A stretch of 42,500 nt of DNA from Prorocentrum cordatum (Eukaryota > Sar > Dinophyceae > Prorocentrales > Prorocentraceae), in assembly GCA_963575745.1 (NCBI GenBank), contig CAUYUJ010003641.1, forward strand, positions 1-42,500, read 5' to 3'. Shown here piece after piece: positions 29,128 through 40,409 of the stretch; the stretch's first letter is position 1; each line of letters starts with the position of its first letter. A program made the position numbers and the translations under genes. The notes under the pieces were generated by a model. It saw only the letters and a list, made by a program, of their open reading frames with translations, had not been told where the DNA came from and searched no databases.

Positions 29128-30340
29128 AGTTTTTACCCGCCCCAGCAATTCAGTCAATACGATTTCTCCGTGGTAGAAATGCCCGTTTTGGGCCTCCCCC
29201 CCTCGCGCGGACCATCAACAAGGAACAATCAGCATTAAGAAGTCAACAAGGAACAACAAGCAACAATAGGCAGAACTGTAACAGTGGAGAGTGGAAGCTG
29301 CAACTGGTACATGAAACTACGAACCTTCGCCCTACAGCCTGGTGGCCCCGCAAGGGGGCTGGCGGATTTGAACAAGAAACTTGAAATCATGAACGAACGG
29401 GGCGTTGCCCGATGAAAAAAAACAGCTCGACAAATATGAGGGGCCGGAGGTTCACATTGCGTAAATACACCAAAACACCACCACTAACCAATGCATAAGT
29501 TGACGCTAAAGGATCTTATGAGTCCGATGAAGACGACCACGCGAAGTTGGACGAGGACCTCCTGGTATTTGTTCAATGACGAATTGGAAGGGACGGAATC
29601 TCTTGGGAAAACTCACTGGTTTGCACGAGGGAGACGGTTCATTGGTTTACCATGAATGATAAGATGTGTACTCGGCCGTCACAGAAGTCACGCTTTCATG
29701 CAAGATGGACCTGCCCAGGGATCCAGAAAAACCGCTAATGTATAACAGTGTGGCGACCCAGCTTGGGTAGTTGCGTGAATTCCTACAGTCCCTCGAAAAG
29801 TGCGGACATGCATATTCATTACCTTTGCTGCTCAGGGTTACTCCTTTTGAGGATCATGACGGCCCGCGCAGGTAATCGGTTTGACGACTGGCAGCAGGTT
29901 TGCTTCAAGACGCCAGAACTGTAAAGTATTGACACGTACCAGAAACGTTGTGGCACCAGGGTGAATTTTGCCAGAATGAAAAGAATTGAAGCCGACGCGA
30001 AAAACAGCGAGTGACGAAAACAACGACCCCATGGACGACTCCATGGGGAATGGGGCACAAACGTGAACGAGTCCAATCGCTATGACGAAAGTGGAAACTG
30101 GTGGACCCGGACTGTGGGATGGAGGAGGGGAAATGGCGACGCGATCAAAGTTAGCAGAGGTCTAGGCAAGGCTACAAGTGGCACGTGTTTCACGAGTGTG
30201 AAGGAACCACCAAGGGAAAGGGATGTGACAAAGGGGAATTCAAAGGTGCCAAATGTTACTAATGAGCGCAAGCCAGAGGATGCACATGAGGGCACTGGGG
30301 CACCGGGGCTCTTCAGGGGGCTTACGTCAAAGGAGGTCGC
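29128..30340. other. Possible LTR/gag part of the copia element, no clear domain
   Basis: Non-repetitive and less GC-rich than the rest. Plus frames are short and broken; a 174-residue frame from 30,063 runs into the zinc-knuckle region. An expected LTR and primer-binding site were not found by eye, so the 5' end of the retroelement is open. Confidence 0.35.
29514..29541 (+). other. Hammerhead-like core, degenerate
   Basis: CTTATGAGTCCGATGAAGACGA resembles the core of a hammerhead ribozyme (CUGAUGA, stem II with GUCC, then GAA). One base of the CUGAUGA box is changed and the GAAA box reads GACC, so it should be inactive. I could not find convincing stems I and III. It lies upstream of the copia element, where retrozyme-like sequences could occur. 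Possibly coincidence. Confidence 0.15.
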
Positions 30341-30480
30341 ATATGGGGTCCTCCAGGAGGCTACCAAGGGAACCAACCGCCAGAGTGGAATGGGCGAGGT
30401 ACGGGAGGATTTGCGCCGATCAGTGAGAGGGAGTGATACACATGACGTGGAAAAAGGGTCACGTCGCAGCGCGCTGCCCC
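30341..30480 (+). pseudogene. gag nucleocapsid remnant with broken zinc knuckle
   Basis: One frame reads a Gly-rich linker (GPPGGYQGNQPPEWNGRG, then GGFAPISERE). After a frame change it reads KKGHVAARCP, the second half of a CCHC zinc knuckle. The first two cysteines are lost: TGA stands where each would be expected in the linker frame. Confidence 0.6.
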
Positions 30481-30854
30481 GGGGGCGCCGACGAGGTCAC
30501 CCCGGGCCAGCGGGGGGCAGGAGGCGCGGGCGAGCTCGCCCAAATGTTGGGGCAACCCATGCCTGGGCCAGGATGCTGCAGCGTTGATATAAGCGACGCC
30601 GCTGACGCGCTGTATTTCTCAGCCACGTCGCGGCGCCAGAACCAGGTAAAAAGGGGCGCAGGAGTGGGCGACGCAGTGAGAGAGGGCAAAGGGGAGGAAT
30701 GGGGGGGTGATGTTATGTGTTAAGAGGAGGTTCGCGCGGCATAGGGCCAGTGTAAATTGTGGCCGCAGCGCCAACGGGGGCAATCGAGTCGCAGAGCGCG
30801 TTGAGGAGGAGACGTTGGATGCGCGAGGGCGCCGAGTCGCGGCTGGCGGAGATG

Positions 30855-31205
30855 GAGGGGCCCGACGAGGAAGTTCTCGAGGTGCCTGTGAGGGGCCAGC
30901 AGAGCGGCGTGGGAACGATAGTTGTTGCTGCGGATTCAGGGGCGCACGGCGCGGTTGGGCCGCCGAACGCGGGCGCCCACTTCCCCGTTGAATCCCGCGG
31001 GGGCTTCCAGGAGCGCCACGCGTTGCAGCGCGGCCATTTGGTCATTTGCCGTGGGCCATGGGCAAAGAGTTATGTTGGGCACTGATGAGAAGGGATCCGT
31101 GTTGTGCATGCCCGTCCAAGCAGCCGGCAATATACATGTGCTCGGGCCTGCGCGAGAAATGGTAGAAGCAGGAAATCGTGTAGTGCTAGATCGAGACAAC
31201 GGTGG
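30855..31205 (+). pseudogene. copia aspartic protease remnant
   Basis: DSGA (Asp codon at 30,932) is the catalytic motif. About 55 residues on, after a frameshift near 31,075, DEKGSVLCMPVQAAGNIHVL and REMVEAGNRVVLDRDNGG follow the known C-terminal pattern of dinoflagellate copia proteases. Confidence 0.75.
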
Positions 31206-31599
31206 GTGATCCCGAAGTTGCCCTGGGCATGGAGCGGCGGGGCAGAAGGCGGCGATCCAGGTGGAAAAGGTGACTTCCAGTTAACCATTCCAGCCCCGGT
31301 AGGCGTGGCTGGTCAGGGGGGTGAGGGGCGGCGAGGGCGCTGGTGGTGAGAGATGCGCGAGTTTTCCTTGGCGGGGGAAACTCGCGGCGGATGCGCTTCG
31401 AGTTCGAGTGGGCCCGGGGGCCCCAATCGAAATCCAATCATCGCGAAGTTGGAGGAAGAAGAAGAAGAGGGCGAGGATGGGGGCGGTGGGTTATGCGACG
31501 TAGAGGGGGCGCTTGTCGGCGGGGCGGAATGGGGCGTGGAGGGGGTGGCTGAGGCATTCCAGAGGGTCGCGCGTGATCTGAGACCGAGCAGAGTAGAAG

Positions 31600-32240
31600 T
31601 TTAGTCGTGCGACTACTTTCGTCTGCCCCGCCTGTGCCGGCGCCCCCGCGGCGGAAAAGCCAGCGGGTATCCCGCAGAGAGAAGCTATGGATGCCAGGAC
31701 AAGGTGTTCTGGTGATCTCTGTCGACAATGCGTGGTTGAAAAGGAATGGCGGGGGGCGGTCGGGAAGGGGGCGGAGGGGCCCCGGTCGCCGTCGTTCATT
31801 GCCTGGGCGCAGTGTTGACCTGGGGCCCAGGTCGAAGAGGGCGTGGGTCCGTCCAGGTATCTTGTGATGTGACTTTATTCGCTGGCCATATATGAGTGAT
31901 CCTTTTGAGCGGCGGGGGGTCAGCAGTGACGGCGCCGGAGGGGACTGTCTGGTCTCGCGTGGCCTCGACGTGGAAGTCAGTCAGTCTGGTCGGGGACTTC
32001 CAAGCTAATGGTGAAATCGAAGGGGCGATCAGATCGGCAAGGTCAAATTATAGTGTGCGTTGGGCGACCGTGGTCTGTGGCTTGTGCATCTTCTTTCGTC
32101 GGCGAGTCTACGGTGGGCGCCGCGGGCAAGACGGCCCGCGACGGGTGCCGAGGGGGGAAGTTCGACGCGCCATTGCCCGAGTTTGGAGTTTGCTGGATGA
32201 CTCAGATTAGAAAGGGAGGTGGCGACCTCGAAGCAAGGTG
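31600..32240 (+). pseudogene. copia integrase remnant
   Basis: Across several frames I read VLVISVDNAWLKRNG (first catalytic Asp region), PVAVVHCLGAVLTW, WVILLSGGGSAV (the expected second Asp is lost), SLVGDFQANGEIEGAI (the ANGEIE segment with the Glu) and GGKFDAPLPEFG (C-terminal part). The HHCC zinc-binding region near 31,600 is only hinted at. Confidence 0.7.
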
Positions 32241-32245
32241 AAATA

Positions 32246-32642
32246 ATGTGTATTACTGGGAATGCGTGAAAGCGGCCGAGACGTCGTCGCGGGCGGTCTA
32301 GGGGGCGTCGTCAATTCTCGCGAATTCAGGCAAGATTGGAGCGATGGGGAGATGCGGAATTTCGATGGCGTTGGCAACGTGAAGGGGCTACCGGGGCAAA
32401 CGGGCCCAAACGCAATCGGGGCGGGCGTCGGGGCTGGGGTGATCTTGCCCATGGCGGTGGCGGGTCGCAGACGCGCCGCAGAAGCCTGGCGGTTAGTGGG
32501 CGGGGCGTCGCGGCGAAGAAATCGGAGGGCGTGGCCGCGTGGCCTGCGCCGGGGCGTTGCGGCCGCAGTGCGACTGGAGGTGGAGGCGCCGCCCGCGAAG
32601 TTCGCGGCGCGGATCGTCGTGAACGGGTTGTCGAATTGCTAA
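32246..32642 (+). pseudogene. copia integrase-RT linker remnant
   Basis: The 126-residue frame from 32,262 contains VNSREFRQDWSDGEMRNFDG and VKGLPGQTGPNAIG. This resembles the linker between integrase and RT in dinoflagellate copia elements as I remember it. It ends in Arg/Ala-rich text at a TAA. Confidence 0.5.
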
Positions 32643-32649
32643 AATGACA

Positions 32650-34580
32650 AGAGAAACCGAGGGCCCAAGGAGGGTTGGCGGCAGCTCGGATGAGGATGGG
32701 GTCCGGCAGTCAGTAGCAAGACAGGAATGCAGGTTATTTTTGGTTGGGCAATTGTGTATTTCAAGACGGCTCAGCCATTCGATTCCGCGAGCCCAGGACC
32801 AGCGTGCGCGCGCCTAGAGACGCGGGGGCGAGGCCCCCAAAAGGTTGCGCAATGAAAGACGAACGCGCGTGATCTAGCGGAGCGCTGGGGGAATGGTGGG
32901 CGCGGCCGACAATTGGAAGAGCGAAGGCGAAGGAGAGTCGCGAAGACATTGAACGGGATGGACTGAGTTCCGCGTTAACTCTGGTGATGGCGATGCGCGT
33001 CAGCCAGCGTTGCCCCGCCGAGGTCAGCGGCGGTGGAGAGAGGCGGAAAGGGGCGCGGAGATGACGAGGGGGCCAGGAAAGTAGGGCAGCAAGAAGATGC
33101 GGATGAGGAGATATTGGGCGAGGGTCCCGAGGTAGAGGGCTAGCAGGGGGCCGGGCGGCGAGCGCGCGACCGCATGTGCATGGATGAAGTTCGCGCCGGG
33201 TTAAACCTGATGGGCTTTGACGCCGAAGTTGCGGGGTGGTTGCGTCTTGCTCATTCGGATGTCATCGCGCAGGCCAGCGAGAGTAGGAGTGCAGTGGGGT
33301 TATGTGGGAAGGCCCAGCACCATGTGCAGTTGCGCGCGTCTGAGGCCTGCTCACCAGTCCAAGTTGCTCGCGGGGCAGAGAGGATGGGGCTCGTGCCAGG
33401 GGTGGCTATGGATTCAACATCCCGCGACGGATTTGGAAACCGAGGGGATTTCCAAGTCCGGGGCGATGTGAACGAAGGCGAAGGAGGTCGTCGAGAGCCA
33501 AGCAGCCTTGCTGTGAATCCTAAGTTCAATGCGTGCAGCCTGCATCAAGCAACGTGCATTTAACTCGACGCCTGGGGCCGGAAAACATGGGGCAACGTTG
33601 GGTCGCGGGGTCAAGCGCCTCGCGTTCGGCGTGGAACCGCGTGAGTCAGAGACGACGGTTCGCATTTTCTCTTTGAGCGGGGTCTTCAATGTGGGCCGCG
33701 TCGCCAGTGCAGAGAATGTCAAAACGCGAATGTGTGCTGTCGTGCGATGCCGATCCGTGCTGCTATCGACTTAAAGCATGCTCGTGAAGACACCCGCGTG
33801 GTTCTTGACGAACAGCCCGGGCATCGGAAGTGCCCCCAGCGCGAAGTGTCAAGAGCGGCGTCGACGCATCGAGTTCTTCGGGGGAGGCAGGACAAGGGGA
33901 TCGGTGGCATTGCCGAACCGACTTCGTCGGGCTGTTCTTGAAGGCCTAATTCGCCGTATTTACGGCCGATGATTGATCGGGGTTTTCCATCGGGCCTTGC
34001 GATCCCGAGCTCGATTGGAGATAGCCAGACGAAGAATCGAAATTGCTGGGATCGGTCGCGAACCGAATGAGTGTGGAACGTGCTCCTGTGTTAATCTGGG
34101 CCAGGAGATCATGGCGCGTCTCGCGTCGTGCTTCCAGGAAGTTCAGGAGTGCGCGCCCGCGCAGAGCAGACCGGGATTCGGGCTCCCGCCGGGTGCTCGA
34201 CGACAGGGGGCTAGCGAGGTAACAGGAAGGAGCGTGGGGGGGAGTTCAGAGGAGGAGCGCGCCACGTAGCCGCTGAATTCACCTACCGTGTTACCGAGCA
34301 CATTCATCCTCACCGGCGGATGCGTCGAGCGTGCCAACGCCGTGGATGGTTGAGTTCCACGGGCGTGCGATGCGTGCAGGGGCGTGGATGAGGCGCGGCC
34401 GGTTGCCGGCGGTGACGTCTACGCGGTTCATCGCGGACATTGGCAATGCAGACGTTGGATGATGTGTCTGGAAGTGAGCTCAATCAGATCTCGCGTTAAA
34501 GGCTCGGGGAGAGGAGATATATAAAATTAGGAAGCACGAGGCCAACGAGAAAGTAAAGGAAGAGGGGTGCTGGGCGGCTG
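32650..34580. other. Undefined interior of the copia copy
   Basis: Short frames on both strands with no domain I can name. It may hold a worn part of pol or a foreign insertion. No tandem repeats and no microsatellite. Confidence 0.4.
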
Positions 34581-34589
34581 CTCGTGAGG

Positions 34590-35330
34590 GCCCAATTGGC
34601 GCGGGGTGGATCGACGCTAGCTACGGGGACGAAGCCATTCCTGCGTGTGGATCCCATCTCGTGGCCCGCCAAGTCAAGTGCAACTCCAAAGTGAAGGGCG
34701 TCTTTGCAGCCGCGCCTCTATTGGAAGTCCAAACATTGCTGTTTTCCTATGCCGTGTCCGACGGGATAGGGCGTGATCGCGGGGTGCGCGAGGATGGGCT
34801 AAAGTTGGCGTGTGTTGGCGTGGGGCGGGCGTCATTTCATTCGAAGGCGAAGAATCTATTCTTTTTCAGGTTCCGCGGTGGCGAGCGGGAAGCAGACGCG
34901 CGCGGGCAATTATTGAAGTCGGTGTGCGGCACTCGGGATCCAGCCAGGAGGTTGGAAGGTGGTTGCATGGATTTTGCACGTGATATCGGTGTTGCTGGCG
35001 GGGAAGCGTCGATGAAATGGGGCGAGGCGGATCTGGCTAACAGTTCATGTGGGCGATTGTACTTGATTGGGAAATGACGTTGCTTCTGACTGGTAGGCGA
35101 AGCAATGCGGGGGATTTCGAAGCTTATCTCCGGGGCAGTCTTTGGCCCGGACCAAAACATTTGGAGGCGATCTGGATTCTCAGCCGACTTGTGGAATCGT
35201 ACTGGGATGGGTTGCGGCGTGATGCGGATTAAATGGGTGCCGAGATGTTGGCCTGGAGCAGTGCGACGTGGGGTGAGAGATGCCAGGTGAGCAGCGGCCT
35301 TGCGAAGAAGATGAGGCCCCCTTGCCAAGT
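34590..35330 (+). pseudogene. copia reverse transcriptase remnant
   Basis: The best-preserved part. GWIDASYGDEAIP leads into a 138-residue frame (to 35,077) with VFAAAPLLEVQTLLFSYAVS, GLKLACVGVGRASFHSKAKN (matching the F-D-V-RAYFHA catalytic block, with the first Asp changed to Gly) and LLKSVCGTRDPARRLEGGCM. After a frameshift, MTLLLTGRRSNAGDFEAYL, GPKHLEAIWILSRLVESYWD and AEMLAWS follow. The YxDD-equivalent (VHGDD) is destroyed. Confidence 0.85.
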
Positions 35331-35537
35331 CATGAAGCTGCAGCATCGCAAGCTCTGGTGGCCAGGGTATAGCTTTCTGACGCACCGTGCTCGGTCAAGG
35401 AGCTCACGCGCTGCGTGTCGCTCCCAGCCTGGGGTGTGGGTTTCAGTATTTGTATCGCGTCTTATGGAGTTTACCGCGTGGACTAGCAATTGCTTTGCCC
35501 GTTGCATTGGCGCAGTTAGTCGGCAAGCGGAGCAGCG

Positions 35538-35927
35538 GTGATGTGGGAATTAAATTGGATGCAATCGTGGGGATGGACCCAGAGTGTAGTGGCGCTATCT
35601 TTTGTAGAAGCAGAGTATTGTGGAATGGTGAAAGATGGTTCGGACGCTTTCGGGCTACAAACCGTTCTCACATCTTGCTATGTTGATTGCAGCATCTTGT
35701 CGTTAAAGAGCGACGCCCGCGCAGCCGTTGCCGTTGCCGGAAGGCGAAGCCACATCAAACACATCGAAGTCTGTCAGCCTTATGACAAGGAAGTACGGCA
35801 AGGAAACACCAACGTGTCCAAAGTGGTCAACGTTGGAACACATCAGAACCTTGCATATGCTATGGTTCAACCTGCGACCAGTGGCATCATGCCCGTGCAT
35901 ATGCTCGGCGCCAATCGACGCATGTGA
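35538..35927 (+). pseudogene. copia RNase H remnant
   Basis: A 129-residue frame with TQSVVALSFVEAEYCGMVKD (catalytic Glu in the SxxEAEY motif), then SDARAAVAVAGR and HIKHIEVCQPYD, ends with NVGTHQNLAYAMVQPATSG. The order and spacing are those of copia RNase H; an expected Asp (KSDA in place of TDS) is partly kept. Confidence 0.85.
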
Positions 35928-36324
35928 TGGAGAGGAAGAAGCGAGCTCGCGCCCGCTACGGAGTGGTAGCTTAGGCCATATCCAGGTTATGGCCACGTGT
36001 CGACTTGCAGGAAACTTAAGTTCAGGGTCTGTTGAGATCCGGGTGCTCGTCGACCAGCATACACACTACAACAAATGTGAATCATTCTGCATAACTTGGT
36101 GCTCTGCGACACCTAAACTTAGCGTTTTCCATATTGGGAAAACCCTGCGCGTTTATACGCCCGAAACATTTCTTTGTATATATGTTTGAGACGTGGCCCG
36201 TGCGCGCCGTTCCCTTGCCGAACCCGTTGTGTTTAGATTTGGGTCTCAGATCTGATTCGAATCGCATGTGCGGCGGCCATCGTCCGCCGAAGAAGGGTGT
36301 AGACATGTCGCATCCGCGCGCTTG
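35928..36324. other. 3' flank of copia element, possible LTR
   Basis: AT-richer, no repeats and no gene. Position suggests 3' LTR or flank, but no matching 5' copy was found. Confidence 0.35.
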
Positions 36325-36440
36325 CAGGTATCACCAGTGATTCGTAGTATTATGCGGCAGGCTACTATAGGGATTCCTGGGAAGTCGTCTTCGCTCTTGC
36401 CGACGGCGTTTGGCTCAAGTGTCATCTTGTCTTTTCATAA
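36325..36440 (+). repeat. Dispersed coding-like repeat shared with 26,790-26,905
   Basis: CAGGTATCACCAGTGATTCG through GCCGACGGCGTTTGGCTCAA and CATCTTGTCTTTTC align with the 26.8-kb copy. The open frame reads PVIRSIMRQA, IPGKSSSLLPTAFGSSVILS. Confidence 0.6.
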
Positions 36441-36499
36441 TTCGGCTCCTACGTATTTTCAGGAGGAGAAGAAAGAACACGAGGAAGATAACGAGGAGG

Positions 36500-36788
<289 letters not shown>

Positions 36789-37035
36789 GGAGGAGAGAGT
36801 GCGTTTTGTGGTCGTTTGGGGGGGGGGGTGGAACCGCACCCCACCCCCCTGGATGGAGGGGGGGTTCGAACCCCACCCCCTCCCCTCCCCTTCTTCCCCT
36901 ACTTCTCCTCCCTCCCTCTCCTCGGGCCGGCGCCTGCGTCGGCGCCGGCTGGCGGCGGCGGCGGGGACGACGATTTTTTTTTCTGGGCCGGCGCCCTGCC
37001 TGCGGCGGCGGGCGGCGGCGGCGGGGAGCGTCGAC
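36789..37035. other. GC-rich joint between microsatellites
   Basis: It contains a G-run/C-run pairing (GGGGGGGTGG with CCACCCCCC, 36,820-36,850) and GGCGCCTGCGTCGGCGCCGG palindromic text. No gene. The 688-residue minus frame spanning this and its neighbours is an artefact. Confidence 0.6.
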
Positions 37036-37635
37036 GAGGACGACGGTGGTGGTGGTGGTGGTGGTGGTGGTGGTGGTGGGTTCAGGTGGTGGTGGTGGCG
37101 GTGGTGGTGGTTGTGGTGGTGGTGTGGTGGTTTGTTGTGGTGGTGGTGTGGTGGTGGGTGGTGGTGGGGATGGTGGTGGTGGTGGTTTGGTGTGTGGTGT
37201 GGTGGTGGTTTGTGGTTGTGGTGGTGGTGGTGGGTTGTGGTCGTGGTGGTGGTGGTGGTGGTTTGGTGGTGGTGTGGTGGTGGTTTGAGGTGTTGGTGGT
37301 GGTGGGTTGTGGTGGTGGCGTTGGTTTGTGGAGGTGGTGCTGGTGGTGGTGACGGTGGTGGTGGTGGCGGTGTGGTGGTTTGTGGTGGTGGTGGGTTGTG
37401 TTGCTGGTAGTGGTGGTGGTTGTGGCGGTGGTGGTGGTAGTGTGGTGGAATGTGGTGGTGGTAGTGGTGGTGGGTTTTGTGGTGGTGGTGGTGGTGGTGA
37501 GTTGTGGTGGTGATGGTTGTGGTGGTGGTGGTGGCTGTAGTGGCGGCGGTGGTGGTTGTGTGGTGTGTTATTGTTGGTGGTGGTGGGTTGAGGTGGTGGT
37601 GGTGGTGGTAGTGGTGGTAGTGGTGGTAATCGTCG
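37036..37635. repeat. (GGT)n microsatellite, ~600 bp
   Basis: GGT/TGG triplets with GTGG slips throughout. The minus strand is (ACC)n. One of the longest microsatellites in the window. Confidence 0.95.
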
Positions 37636-38015
37636 GTGCGTCCCCGCCGTCGCCGGCGCTGGCGGCGGCGTTGGCGCCAGCGCGGGGGGGGTGGTGGCGG
37701 GGGTGTTTGGAACAACCCCTCCCCCCGTTGGGTTGCCTATGGTCATCGTCGTTGCGTCTTTGCCGTCAGCGCTGCTGGCGGCCGCCAGAGCCGGCGCTGG
37801 CGCCGGGGGGTTAGGGGGGGTGTGCACCCCCCCTTGGGAGGGGGGGGGGTCCGGATGGGGTGGGGTTGGGGGAAGGGAGTCCCCGTGGTTCTGATCGACG
37901 GCGCCGGGTGTTGGAGGGTCCCACCCACCGGTTCGAGACGCGCCGCCGAATGTTCCCAACGCAAACGCCCGTGAAACGCGCGCGCGCGCTCTCTCTCTCT
38001 CTCTCTCTCTCGATG
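37636..38015. other. GC-rich spacer, no gene recognised
   Basis: Inverted GGCGCTGGCG/CGCCAGCGC words and G-runs, then (CT)n at 37,988-38,012. No gene. Confidence 0.45.
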
Positions 38016-38024
38016 ATGATGAGG

Positions 38025-38092
38025 AGGAGGATGAAAAGGAGGAGGGGGAGGAGGAGGAGGAGGAGGAGGAGGAGGAGGAGGAGGAGGAGGAC
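38025..38092. repeat. (GGA)n tract
   Basis: GGA triplets; a similar shorter tract is at 38,255-38,310. Confidence 0.9.
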
Positions 38093-38094
38093 AA

Positions 38095-39150
38095 TGTTAC
38101 AAATAAGAATGCGACGAAAATACGAAAAATATGACGAATACGAAAAAGAAACATAACAACAAGAATGCGAATGGCGATGCTAGTACTAGTAATAATGACA
38201 AACAGTAAAACAAACAGAAGAAGAGGACTCATACTAAGGAAGAAAAGAAACGTAAGAAGAGGAGGAGGAGGCGGAGGAAGAGGAGGGAAAGGAGGAGGAG
38301 GAGGATGAGGAACATCCGTAATAAGAATAAGAAGAAAATGAAGGAACATGCCACATATCACAATAATAAGGTTCATAATGATTAAGAAATAGAGTGATAA
38401 TAATAATGAACATACATATCGTAAGGATCGTATTAGTAATGCGGAACATGGCAATAATAAGACTTCTACTAATAATGACAATCATAGCAATACGACAATA
38501 CTATGAGTAATCAACACAACAACAATACTAGTACATTGCATATTACGAACGTGTCTAAGAATATTAAGAGTAATAGTAGTACTAAGTCTAAGAATAAGGG
38601 TAATAATGATCGTCTTACCAATAGTAGTAGCAGCAACACGACACACTATATCAATAATGATAATAATGTTAAGAAGGAGAATGCCAATACTAACATTATT
38701 TTTCGTCATACTAATAAGAGCATTCTCAGTACTGGTGCGGAGAATAATGATACCAAGGATAATAAGGCTCCAATGGCAGCAATCACAACGCACTTTGAAT
38801 ATTCAGAACAGTAATAGTAATACTAATAAGAGGAGTGTAAGAAAACGAATAGAAATGATAGTGCGAATACTAATATAAATACACACAATAAGAAACTGAC
38901 TCCTAACCAGACGAATGGTACGAACAGTACTAGTATTAATGATACTACTAGTAGCACTAAGAACAATAATGTTAATACTCGTATCAGCAATAATAATACT
39001 TACATAATAGTACTAAGGAGCACATCGCAATACTACTTATACGAATTTGAAGAGGGATAACAGTAATCATAGTATTATTAATAATAATAATGTTACGAAT
39101 GACGCTAGCAGTAATAATACCAACACTGATATTACACATAAGAAAGGTAA
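38095..39150. repeat. AT-rich degenerate triplet tract (AAT/AGT/ATA)
   Basis: About 1 kb consists of words such as AATAATAAT, ACTAGTAAT and AATACTAGT with a loose three-base beat. It is by far the most AT-rich part of the window, in a GC-rich genome. Asn/Ser/Thr-rich frames (103 residues from 38,503) are probably artefacts of the period. Confidence 0.7.
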
Positions 39151-39157
39151 TAGTATG

Positions 39158-39355
39158 AGAGAGAGGAGGAGGAGGAGGAGGAGGAGGAGGAGGAGGAGGA
39201 GGAGGAGGAGGAGGAGGAGGGAGGAGGAGGAGGAGGAGGAGGAGGAGGAGGAGGAGGATGAGGAGGCGGAAGAGGAGGAGGAGGAGGAGGAGGAGGAGGA
39301 GGAGGAGGAGGAGGAGGAGGAAGAGGAGAGAAGAGGAGGAGGAGAAGGAGAAGGA
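39158..39355. repeat. (GGA)n microsatellite
   Basis: About 190 bp of GGA/GAG with few interruptions. Confidence 0.95.
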
Positions 39356-39359
39356 AATG

Positions 39360-40230
39360 GCAGAGTGTGCGAGGGGGGCGGAAACTGGATGGCGATGGCG
39401 ATGCCGAAGCGAACCGCACCGGCAGCTCCGCTGCCTTCCCTTCGCCATGTCCGTGGCAGTCTGAGGGCAGACGGGGGGCAGGTGGTGCGGCGCCCCCAGC
39501 TGGCCTGGCGGGCGCGGCCAGGCTGAGCGTGCTCCTGTCGGGGGCGGCGCTGGCGGCCGGCTGCTGGAGAGGTCCCGAAGCGGTCTCCGGCCTGCCGCCC
39601 GCGCGCCGCTGGCGCAGGGTCGCGAGGCTGCGGCGGGCTGTGGTCGCCCAGCGGGCCGCAGCGACGGCGGGCGCCGCAGACGGCGGGCGGACACCCCGCC
39701 GCCTCGCCCGGGTCTTTGTCGGACGATGCCCGGCGGTTCCGGGCGGCCTTCGGAGAGTTTCGGCGCCGCCTGCAGGTCCCTTTGGCGGACTTCGGGGCTG
39801 TTGGGCGGCTCTCGGAGGGATTTTTGGTGGTTTTGGGGCGTTTTCGGTGGCTGTTGGAGGTTGTTGAAGAAGAAGGTGGGAGAGAAGTAGGGGATGAGGA
39901 AAACCTTAGGCGGTTCTCGAAAGTCGTCAGCGTCTGCCGGCTTTCCAGAATGTTTCCTGGGCTTTTCGAATGGGGGGGGAAGGGGAAAGGGCAGGAGAAG
40001 AGGAGGGGGCAGAAGGGCAGATGAAGGAGAAATTAATTCGGGTCATTTCAGCGAGCTTTCTGTTCGTGTGTGTGTGTGTGGGTGTGTGATATCTGAGCGT
40101 TTTCTGGGGGTCCGAGGGGGAATGGAGGGCGTAGAGGGGAGCAGATGACTGTTGGTGCGGAAGAGGCATGCGTAACTATGATGAACAGGCATTATTGTAG
40201 TTGCTGCGAATTCCAAGCCTCAGGGTCATA
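39360..40230. other. GC-rich region with possible exon, unresolved
   Basis: A plus frame near 39,710-39,775 reads LSDDARRFRAAFGEFRRRLQ up to a GT donor-like site (CTGCAG|GTCCCT). Upstream text (39,520-39,700) is Ala/Arg-rich in several frames. There is no family match. A (GT)n tract lies at 40,066-40,087. Confidence 0.25.
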
Positions 40231-40231
40231 A

Positions 40232-40285
40232 GTGGGGAGGAGGTCTCGGACGAAACGTCCAGCCCGCCCTACCGACACGCCACGG
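40232..40285 (+). repeat. Dispersed repeat, copy 3 (ACGAAACG...CCCTACCGAC)
   Basis: GGAGGTCTCGGACGAAACGT and CCCGCCCTACCGACACGCCA: the best-preserved of the three copies. Confidence 0.7.
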
Positions 40286-40409
40286 AGGTGCGACAGGGAG
40301 CGTGCATTTGCAGAGGCAGAGCGGTGGACGAGCTGGCCAGGAGCGGGTTGGGAGGGGCCAGGAAGTGGCTCGGGGGACCCACATCCGTTTTTTGTCTTTC
40401 CATCCGCTG

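Larger units (their letters stand above)
30341..35927 (+). mobile_element. Degenerate Ty1/copia retrotransposon
   Basis: Domains occur in copia order on one strand: gag zinc knuckle (30.4 kb), protease (30.9-31.2), integrase (31.6-32.2), linker (32.3-32.6), reverse transcriptase (34.6-35.3) and RNase H (35.5-35.9). The frame changes between and within domains and stops are common, so the copy is dead and old. The 2 kb from 32,650 to 34,580 has no recognisable domain and may be an insertion or a badly worn N-terminal RT region. LTRs were not identified. Microsatellites are absent from the whole element, unlike everything around it. Confidence 0.85.

Noticed and set aside
36400-36416. TTTGGCTCAAG as a second spliced-leader relict
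   Set aside because: The last 11 bases match the leader, but most of the rest does not, and the homologous repeat copy at 26.87 kb lacks the match. Probably chance.
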